NCBI RefSeq assembly: GCF_009720775.1
Contig: NZ_WNKW01000011.1
Coordinates: forward strand, 1 to 64,000
Reading direction: 5' to 3'
DNA: 64,000 bases
Source of the DNA: Pseudoduganella danionis
Lineage (GTDB): Bacteria > Pseudomonadota > Gammaproteobacteria > Burkholderiales > Burkholderiaceae_D
Part shown: positions 54,310 to 61,528 of the stretch, one piece after another
Numbering within the stretch: the first letter of the stretch is position 1
Layout of the letters: the number at the start of each line of letters is the position of its first letter
Made by a program: the position numbers and the translations under genes
The notes under the pieces: generated by a model
What the model was told of the DNA's origin: nothing
Databases searched by the model: none
Seen by the model: only the letters and a program-made list of their open reading frames with translations

Positions 54310-55374
54310 CTAATTGCAAGTAAATACGTTTAAGCAGGAAGCAGCAGTAGTAAAGGTCCAGTTCTTGCTGATGGCTGTACCATTTGCCGTCCCCTTGAAA
54401 GATACCATGTAGGTCGTGTTCGACTTAAATGGCTCATAGCCAACTACAAAAGCATTTGAGGAGGAGATTGCCTTGTCATTCGCACTTGTAAAAATGCGAG
54501 CCTTGATGGCCTGAGTGTGACCAGCCTCGGTGATGGTGAAAGACTCGATCGCCAAACTCAATCCCTCCTTGATTGCGATACTTACAGGATAGGTCGTACG
54601 ACGATGCGTATCATTGAGTACATCACTAATCTCGGTATAAGGGTTGGGGGCTTCTGGAGATGCGAATAGTGGGACCAGCGTCTGCTTATCTGCAGGATAC
54701 ACTCCGACGTAATCGCTAGAATTGCTCTGTGACTTCACGCCAAAGCCGAGATTGATAATTGTCGTCTGGGCTAAATCAGCCCCAACTGCTACGCCAATAT
54801 CACGGATTCCTTGGTTCATGAAACCCTGCCGATGGTAGATCGTTGCGAGTAAGGTCTTAACGGCCGCAGTTGCACCCGCGCCAGCGCCATAGCTTCCCTC
54901 CTCAATGGCAGCTGTATTTACATAACCAGTAAAATTAACCCTATCAGCAACACGGATTCCGGTAAAGCTAGCCTTGGATGGGTCTTCAATGTGGAAATTT
55001 GGAATGTTATAGATCGGGTTAATCGAGCTCATATCAACAGTTCCACCATTGATGCTACTGTTCGACATTACATACGATAGGTGATTTCTTGCGGCCTTAT
55101 CCAAAGGCGCGCTTTGAGTCAACAACCCCAAGCCCATCGCCGATCGAAAATTGTTATACGCTGTAACGAAAGCAAATTCCTGCGACGAATCCGCATAAGA
55201 GAGAGAGGGAACAGCTTGCTGAATATCTGCCGGCGTTACGGTCGGAGTGATAACCATAATCGGCGGTTGAACAGCTGGCTTAGTTGAGCTGCCAGTGTTT
55301 GAACCGCCACCACCACAAGCGGTTAAGCTCGATAGCGCAAGCAACGAAAGCGAATGTTTGATGGTGGATTTCAT
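54310..55374 (-). CDS. CAP-domain (SCP/PR-1) lipoprotein
   Basis: A 354-residue surface lipoprotein: lipobox LTAC (Cys20), Ser/Gly/Pro-rich linker, then a CAP domain (residues 70-215) with helix NNFRSAMGLGLLTQSAPLDK and the motifs IYHRQGFMNQGIRDIGVAV. The C-terminal part is beta-rich (KPFKSNTTYMVSFKGTANGT-type) and ends in a two-cysteine tail. Bacterial CAP proteins are secreted and may bind lipid or have protease-like folds. AAGGA is 8 bases before the ATG at 55374. It stands alone between IS3 debris. Confidence 0.85.
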   Translation of the reverse strand: MKSTIKHSLSLLALSSLTACGGGGSNTGSSTKPAVQPPIMVITPTVTPADIQQAVPSLSYADSSQEFAFVTAYNNFRSAMGLGLLTQSAPLDKAARNHLSYVMSNSSINGGTVDMSSINPIYNIPNFHIEDPSKASFTGIRVADRVNFTGYVNTAAIEEGSYGAGAGATAAVKTLLATIYHRQGFMNQGIRDIGVAVGADLAQTTIINLGFGVKSQSNSSDYVGVYPADKQTLVPLFASPEAPNPYTEISDVLNDTHRRTTYPVSIAIKEGLSLAIESFTITEAGHTQAIKARIFTSANDKAISSSNAFVVGYEPFKSNTTYMVSFKGTANGTAISKNWTFTTAASCLNVFTCN

Positions 55375-55659
55375 GTGAATATTCCTTAAGTTAAAAGTAG
55401 ATTTTTCTCTACCACGAGCGGCGGGTAAAACGACGGTGGTATATGGGTAGTATCTAGCCACGAGGTACCAATGCAAGCGAGATCCAGCTATACGGAAATC
55501 AGCATTGTTAGCTATTAGCCCACAAGAAAATTCTAGAAAACCGAACCCAGTAAAGCTGTCGTGTGCTTGCGCTCGCTGCTTGCATAAAGTTGAAGGTGCA
55601 GGGCACCAGTCAAACTATAGGTCGGGCAACTGGCGAGCAACTAACCGGCTTTCAGCAAG

Positions 55660-56178
55660 TTGTCGCTCAATTTTTCATGGCCAATCGAACAGATATTGAA
55701 GCCACAATGGCGGGCGATCTTTTGTAAGGCCGTGATCCACTGCTTAATTAATATTGTCGAGGATGAATCAGGCTGGACGGTATCGGTTGGTGCTACGAAT
55801 CATACGTGCGCCTTCGACGCGACCAACATCAAGGCCAAAGGCGTCTGGCCGAGTGGATTGCAGATCAACATGATCAATGGACGATATGTAGCAATCGTAC
55901 GGCAAATTCTGGCTGCAGGAACTCCGACCGGTGCGGACGGGATGCTGGTCGTTCTGTCGCCGCTCTCGAATGGCAACGTACTGACCTCTGGTACTGTGGC
56001 TTTCAGCGGCGACATTGCACGAGCTGCAGAACAACTTCAGGCAGGAGCGACGGCGCTTGGTGGTACAGGCGGCTACATACCGCCAGGGAAGGATACAGGG
56101 GCATGCCAATACAACGCGACGACTAAGGAGGTCTGCGGAACAAACTGGAAGGTCAATCTCGCAGACTTCCTCAACTAG
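55660..56178 (+). CDS. secreted protein C-terminal portion, possibly pilin-like
   Basis: An open frame of 172 codons; the part from about residue 33 (EDESGWTVSVGATNHTCAFD) looks like a folded secreted domain, with cysteines placed for two disulfides (C...C near residues 48 and 147-159) as in some type IV pilin-like C-terminal domains. No signal peptide or prepilin motif is seen at the start, so the true start is uncertain or the N-terminal part was lost. It is followed by a strong terminator, which supports expression in this direction. Function unknown. Confidence 0.45.
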   Translation: MSLNFSWPIEQILKPQWRAIFCKAVIHCLINIVEDESGWTVSVGATNHTCAFDATNIKAKGVWPSGLQINMINGRYVAIVRQILAAGTPTGADGMLVVLSPLSNGNVLTSGTVAFSGDIARAAEQLQAGATALGGTGGYIPPGKDTGACQYNATTKEVCGTNWKVNLADFLN

Positions 56179-56185
56179 AAATTGA

Positions 56186-56208
56186 AAATGGCGCCGAAGG
56201 CGCCATTT
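56186..56208 (+). terminator. rho-independent terminator
   Basis: AAATGGCGCC and GGCGCCATTT pair around GAA, followed by a T-rich tract, 8 bases after the stop of the preceding frame. Confidence 0.8.
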
Positions 56209-56714
56209 CTCTTTCACACGTGATCAAACTCGCGAGGGAGCGAGGTGACCAGCCACTCGCAACACGATCGCCTTGTAGTCCCGTGCGAACTCAAGCAGGA
56301 GGAAGGTTACACCGTGATGCATCCGATGAAAATCATACATCGCATGCTCCATCGAACCACCGTGCCACCGCATCAATACTGCCGATGCGACCCTCCACCA
56401 GAGGATTCGTACTGAGAAGCCACCACGCAGCCAATGCTTGACAGAGCGCGAGTCCATACCAGATACGTCGGTCATCCAGACACCACGACCAACTGTTTCA
56501 GCGCCGGCGACACAGGGCATACGTACGCGCATAGCTGGAATCCGAGCTATGGCCTTACGGCGCGACTCGGCCGAAAAATCGGTGCTCCAGATACTATCGT
56601 TGTTCAGTTGCGGCTTCTTGGCGAACATAGTGCTTCCCTCTCATTCCATCGCTGCTTAACTTGCTACTCCGCGAGTTGTTCAAGTTGACGCTGAACCTCA
56701 TCGGTGAGCAAGGG
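56209..56714. other. non-coding or unrecognised stretch
   Basis: About 500 bases with a 134-codon minus-strand frame (56224-56628) that has no ribosome site, no signal and no recognised family. No other feature seen; may be debris between IS remnants. Confidence 0.45.
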
Positions 56715-57403
56715 GTATGTCCGTCACCCAGACTTCATTTGGTGCCGTTGGCGCGAAATGCTGGTCGAGCAGGTTGGCGGCGACTGGCAGGCTGTGATTA
56801 GAGTTGGTCGTGGTGCGGAACTTGCGCCGCTGCTTGCAGCGCAGGCCCAATTCGCGGCACAGTCGCGCAATACGGTCACAACCGACGACGAAGTCTTACG
56901 CGTGCAGCTCGGGCTGGACACGCCGAGTGCCATAGGTCTCGCGGCTTTGACGATGCACGGCCTGAATGGCCACCTTCAGCACTGCGTCCTCCTGTCCACG
57001 GGGAGATGGCACGCCATTCAACCACGCCTAGAAGCCGCTACGCGACACCTCGAACGCCTGGCACAGGCGCTCCACCGGGTACTCGGGCCGCATCGATTTC
57101 ATTTGCGCGTACCTGGCAGCGACTCCCGTGCAAAGTACGCGGCTTTTTTTAATATTTCCACCTCAACATTCACATTGGCCAGTTCCTTGCGCAGCCGCGC
57201 CACCTCGGCTTCCAACTCGCTCCCACTGCGCCCGCCAGGGGCTACAGTGGCACCATCACCACGCTTTGCTGCGCTCACCCAGTTCGCCAATGTCCCTTTG
57301 GGCAGTGCCAGACGTGCACCGGCTTCCTCCAGCGTCATCGCTTGTTCCAGCACCAGCTTGACGGCCTCGGCACGGAACTCCCTTGTGTATTTGAGGGTCG
57401 GCC
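56715..57403 (-). pseudogene. IS3-family element remnant (orfA and broken orfB)
   Basis: On the minus strand orfA (57099-57403) begins without ATG at LKYTREFRAEAVKLVLEQ and carries a helix-turn-helix and a leucine-zipper-like tail ending NVEVEILKKAAYFARES. The orfB frame then reads QMKSMRPEYPVERLCQAFEV and later QHFAPTAPNEVWVTDI but has at least two in-frame stops (SRSGF-stop-AWLN; LHA-stop-DFVVG) and ends before the DDE core. It is cut at the right by the Tn3 end. Inactive. Confidence 0.85.
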
Positions 57404-57441
57404 GGGATTGCGGATTTTTTCGCAGAAAGTGTCTTAACTCT
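57404..57441. repeat. putative Tn3-family terminal repeat
   Basis: Starting GGGATTGCGGATTTTTTCGC and ending TTAACTCT, 38 bases, 5 bases after the tnpA stop. It has the length, GGG start and inner TTAA of Tn3-family ends and marks the boundary with the IS3 remnant. No second copy was found in the window. Confidence 0.55.
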
Positions 57442-57446
57442 ATGAT

Positions 57447-60419
57447 TTATTGCGAGAATTCGACCTTATAGTTCATCGGCTCCACCTCCTTGTCCAAATC
57501 AAGCACATACTCGCCAAAGCGATTGATATGCCCTTTGCGGTACGGTCCCAACCCGCGTAGCACCTCTTCCGTTAGCTCATACCCTTTCGACTGGATCTCC
57601 TTCAACAGTCTGGTCATCTCATGCACGTTGTGAAGGATGACCATGTTGGCGACAAGCTGGTTGTATTTGATCACCTTGCGCTGCTCGTGCCGCACGTTTT
57701 CGGCAATAATGCCGTCCCCGCCAAAGAATAGCCACTTGATGAAGTCGTTGAATTCTTCGCTCTTATTGGTCGCGGCGTTGATCGTGCGGCGCAGCTCTGC
57801 ATCATTGATGTATTTCAGCAGGAACATGGTGCGGTGTACTCGCCCCAATTCGCGAAACGCATAGTACAGGCGGTTCTTCCTGCTGGCCGTGCCGAGGCGC
57901 CGCAGGATCGTCGACGGCGCGATCTTGCCAGCTTTGATGGAAATCACGACGCGCAGCATGTCTTTCAGGTGCCTGCCAATCAGTTCCCAGTCGATCGTGC
58001 CTCGGAACAGGCTGCCGATATGCTCGTACTGGTCTCCCCTGCCGGCTTTGAAGAACACCAGGTCCTTGATGTTCCTGATGCGTGGCATGAGATCAATCCC
58101 CAAAAGCGACGCCAGACCAAAGACCGGCGTGCTCTGCGCCTGCGTATCGCCGTGCACCGTGTCTGGCTGGATATCGGACTGATTGTTGATCAGGCCATCG
58201 AGAATGTAGACGGCCTCATAGACCCCGCATGGGATGAAATGGCTGAACAGCGCGATATATTTGTCTGAGACGTGATAGTAGCCGATGCCGCCGTAGCCGC
58301 CGTACCGGATATGGTATTCCGACAGCAGGTTCGCCTCGTAAATGTTCCACTTGGTGCCGTCGGCCGAGGCGCTCTTGCCCGAGCCCCAGTAGCGCGGCAA
58401 GGCGAAACGATTGTAAGCGTTGATGACCTTGACGATCGCTTTATCCAGCCTCTGCTCGGTGACGTGCTTGAGGTTCAGCCATGCAACCTGCTTGCGGCTC
58501 AGCCCCTTCACTGAGCGCGCGGTCTGCGTTGCGCCAAGGTTGCAGCCGTAACAGAACAACGTAGTGATGAAACGCTTGCGCGGATCATCTACCTTCGCCT
58601 CGAAGCCAGATAGCGGTCCGAACAGCTTATGCAGGTCGAGCCATTTTTCGGTTTCGGTCAGCACGTCCAATATGCTGGCCTGATTCATCTGCGTAGTTAG
58701 CACCTGATCGACAGCTTCCAGTTCTGGTGGCGGCTTCGGGCGGTCCATTTTACGGATGATGATGCCGGTGTGGTCAATATCTGCGTGCTCGTTCTCCGGG
58801 AAGTGCTGGTCAACTTCGCTGGCCAGCGTTGACAGTTTGCTGCGCAGCTGATCGATGAAGGCTTGTGTTTCCACCGGCAGGCCCAGCATTTCGCCGTAGG
58901 TTCCGACGTCTTGCTCGTACTCCTCCCAGCTGACGAGATGATTACGATAATCGTCGTAGTCGCCGCTGTGCTCAACATACAGATCGCCCGATTTCAGCTC
59001 GTCCATCACCTCGCTCAGGACGGCCAGTTCAAAGTATTTGCGGTTGATACGCATCGGCTCGTCGGGGCCCGTGCGCTCAAATACCAACTTGCGCCATTTA
59101 TCCGAGATCCAGTCCAGCGCCAGTTCGGGCAGCTCGTCCTCCTTCAATGGCAGGAGCTCTTTATGGCTGGAACGGTGCTTCTGAATGATGGCGATGGCTG
59201 CCAGCAAACCGTCGTCTTGCGAACTGGATTTCAGGCTCATCGCCTCAAGGCACTTGAACAACAGGCTGCGCTTGCTGACATAGCCAACTAGCATGAACGG
59301 ATAATAATTGTTGCCGGCGTATGCCATGTGCTCATCGCACTCAAGTATCCACGATTCGAGATCGCCATTGAGTGCGCTCTCCACCCGCGCGACGCGCTCC
59401 GCTTCGCTGGCGTCTTCATTCAAAACGGTAAGCACCTCCCGGAACTGACCAATGAGACGCTCGATCTGTTCCGAATGCTGCAGGTGGTACTGGCGTAGCC
59501 TTTCTTCGGCGCCGTTGTGTAGGCTGCGCACCGTCTTGATAAAAATCTCGGCGATATCGTCGATCGCTTTTTGCAGCTGCCCCTGGATCAGCAACGCCAT
59601 GAGCGCATATCGCTTGATGGGTTTCATCCGGCGCATTTCCGCCGCGTCCATCGCCCGCGCTTCCAACACCAGCTGTTCGCGCTTGGTCGCCGCAATGTCA
59701 TCAAGCTGCGGCAATCCGGTCGACAAGACCAGCATGTTGTCGATGTGGGCTAAAAAGTCGACCACCTCGCGCACATTAGGCTGCTTCGGTTCGCGTTTTA
59801 GACCATCCCAGCCGCTCTGGTTGCCACCGGCGTTGAGCATCGACTCAAAGCGGTCGACGACCTCCTGTGACAAGGCGCCCGTGACGCGCTTGTAAATGCC
59901 GTCGTTCACGCTCGCCCGGCATTTGCGGGCAAGCTTGAACAAGTACGTGAAGCCGGGGAGCTCCATGCGCCGCTGCACCAGCTCCTCGAGCATGACGTTG
60001 ATGATATCTGGCAGCTCCTGCTTGGTCTGCGCCGTCTGTTCGGCCAGCCGTCCAAGCCAGCGCTCATCAACGGCTGTCATCAAGCGCAAGCCGACGTAAT
60101 CCCTGATGCGTCGCTGGTGTATGGTCTTGCTGCCGGACTGGTCATATTGGCTGAGCGCCCGACGTGGTGGCACGCGCAGATCAGACCGATCGCAAATGTG
60201 CCTGATGATGTCAGGAGACACGGTGGTGGGCGGCACAAAGTACCCGAGCCGTTTTAGCAGCATCAACTGGATGATGCACCATGTACGGTGAGATGCTTGC
60301 CTGTACAGCGAAAAGATGTGCTCGATTTCGGAACGCGAAGGCGTGTAGATGGCCACCAGTTCCTGGTCCGTGACCTCAGGTTTTAGCCTTGGGTAAGCCG
60401 TTTCGTGAACGCTGGTCAT
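57447..60419 (-). CDS. tnpA: Tn3-family transposase
   Basis: A 990-residue transposase, the normal family length. The DDE region with YWGSGKSASADGTKWNIYEA (first Asp), the HIRYGGYGGIGYYHVSDKYI region, LDGLINNQSDIQPDTVHGDT (second Asp) and the terminal NKSEEFNDFIKWLFFGG (Glu) are all kept. The ATG at 60419 begins the conserved MTSVHETAYPRLKP; 46 in-frame codons upstream do not fit. No resolvase is seen beside it in the window. It is unlike the transposase at 3515-6549, so this is a second, different Tn3 element. Confidence 0.92.
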   Translation of the reverse strand: MTSVHETAYPRLKPEVTDQELVAIYTPSRSEIEHIFSLYRQASHRTWCIIQLMLLKRLGYFVPPTTVSPDIIRHICDRSDLRVPPRRALSQYDQSGSKTIHQRRIRDYVGLRLMTAVDERWLGRLAEQTAQTKQELPDIINVMLEELVQRRMELPGFTYLFKLARKCRASVNDGIYKRVTGALSQEVVDRFESMLNAGGNQSGWDGLKREPKQPNVREVVDFLAHIDNMLVLSTGLPQLDDIAATKREQLVLEARAMDAAEMRRMKPIKRYALMALLIQGQLQKAIDDIAEIFIKTVRSLHNGAEERLRQYHLQHSEQIERLIGQFREVLTVLNEDASEAERVARVESALNGDLESWILECDEHMAYAGNNYYPFMLVGYVSKRSLLFKCLEAMSLKSSSQDDGLLAAIAIIQKHRSSHKELLPLKEDELPELALDWISDKWRKLVFERTGPDEPMRINRKYFELAVLSEVMDELKSGDLYVEHSGDYDDYRNHLVSWEEYEQDVGTYGEMLGLPVETQAFIDQLRSKLSTLASEVDQHFPENEHADIDHTGIIIRKMDRPKPPPELEAVDQVLTTQMNQASILDVLTETEKWLDLHKLFGPLSGFEAKVDDPRKRFITTLFCYGCNLGATQTARSVKGLSRKQVAWLNLKHVTEQRLDKAIVKVINAYNRFALPRYWGSGKSASADGTKWNIYEANLLSEYHIRYGGYGGIGYYHVSDKYIALFSHFIPCGVYEAVYILDGLINNQSDIQPDTVHGDTQAQSTPVFGLASLLGIDLMPRIRNIKDLVFFKAGRGDQYEHIGSLFRGTIDWELIGRHLKDMLRVVISIKAGKIAPSTILRRLGTASRKNRLYYAFRELGRVHRTMFLLKYINDAELRRTINAATNKSEEFNDFIKWLFFGGDGIIAENVRHEQRKVIKYNQLVANMVILHNVHEMTRLLKEIQSKGYELTEEVLRGLGPYRKGHINRFGEYVLDLDKEVEPMNYKVEFSQ

Positions 60420-60547
60420 CGATCGCGCAGTTCGCTTAGCATGGTTAATTGAACAATATAAAGCTTGACCCGACGATACCTTCCTGTCAACAAATAAATG
60501 CGTAAAAACAGGTGCAGAGAACGTCCTGTAGCGCAACTTCGCGAGGC

Positions 60548-60616
60548 GTGACCTCAACTAGCTCACGGGTGAGCTAGAACGGCTCAACCGTGACCTTGAT
60601 CGGCTCACCTGTGACC
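60548..60616. repeat. four phased 21-bp repeats
   Basis: GTGAC/GC blocks begin at 60548, 60569, 60590 and 60611, exactly 21 bases apart, and GCTCA blocks at 60561, 60582 and 60603, also 21 apart; each pair forms a palindrome such as TAGCTCACGGGTGAGCTA (60559-60576). The array lies between the TIGR02391-type gene and tnpA, 130-200 bases upstream of the tnpA start. It may be a resolution site, iteron or operator array. Confidence 0.8.
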
Positions 60617-60641
60617 TGCATTCGGTTCATCAGCTGCGCCG

Positions 60642-61397
60642 CTAATGGCGCCGCCGTGCGTCAACGATCCTCAGTAGGTGCGACGCCAGCAGTACCATCT
60701 CCTGTGCCTCTGCCGGGTCGACGATCGCGACGGTACGATGCGAGTGCGGGTTCTTGTACGATCCGATGGCGCCGGCGAATAAGCTGGCCAGCGCCTCCTT
60801 CTCGGCGGCGGGCGCGTTGGGGTTCTGATCGGTCAATGGGCCGTTGGCGGGGCTAAACGCATTGAACATGAGGCGGGTACCTATGTCTTCTGGCCGGAAG
60901 CCCCCAGCCTCCCTGACTGCTTCTTCAACAGCCCGGAATGCCAGAAAGACGGCAGTGGCATAGTCGCCGCGGGCGAGATTCAGCCACACCTGGTCAGCGA
61001 TCAGGGGATGCAGCAGTGTCTTGGGGAAAGCGGCAGCCTGCCGGTACTGGTCAAATGCCTGCCGCTGCAGGGCTTCGCGTCCGCGGCGCGTGATCATCAA
61101 ATGGCCGTTGTTCCCGTTGATGCCCGGCGCCGGCATGACGAGGATGTTCACCGTCAGCCACGCCAACGCCTCCCCAAGTGCAACTGCGGCTTGCGCAGCC
61201 CGCTCTTGGGGATACCGTGGCCCGTTCGGCTGCGCTTCGAATGAGGCTGGGTGGAACAGACCATTCTGATCATTGAGGCTTCCCAGGCGCAGCACCGTGT
61301 AGGCCAACTCCTCCGGCGCCAAGGCCAGCAAAACCTGGATATCGGGGATTTCCTCCGCTAACGAGCGCATCAACACCTCCGTGTGGCTGATTTTCAT
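60642..61397 (-). CDS. TIGR02391-type (Ymh) protein
   Basis: A 251-residue protein whose second half (FLAFRAVEEAVREAGGFRPE near residue 150, then MFNAFSPANGPLTDQ near 180 and KEALASLFAGAIGSYKNPHS near 205) carries the signature of the TIGR02391 (Ymh) family, found on mobile elements and plasmids. Function is unknown; a role in abortive infection or DNA-end handling has been suggested only by genomic context. It is transcribed with tnpA, upstream of the phased repeats. Confidence 0.75.
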   Translation of the reverse strand: MKISHTEVLMRSLAEEIPDIQVLLALAPEELAYTVLRLGSLNDQNGLFHPASFEAQPNGPRYPQERAAQAAVALGEALAWLTVNILVMPAPGINGNNGHLMITRRGREALQRQAFDQYRQAAAFPKTLLHPLIADQVWLNLARGDYATAVFLAFRAVEEAVREAGGFRPEDIGTRLMFNAFSPANGPLTDQNPNAPAAEKEALASLFAGAIGSYKNPHSHRTVAIVDPAEAQEMVLLASHLLRIVDARRRH

Positions 61398-61528
61398 GGA
61401 CAGACGACAACCGCCTGTACCCGCACATAAATCCGGCCGATCCTACCCAAGAACGATTATTGCGACTCAAAAATCATTAGAAATCGGCCATTTTGCACAA
61501 AAACGATTATTTAATTGCAGATTTGAAA

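Noticed and set aside
56224..56628. 134-codon minus-strand frame
   Set aside because: No ribosome site, no family, and a lack of conserved composition; it lies between IS remnants. Left as unrecognised DNA.
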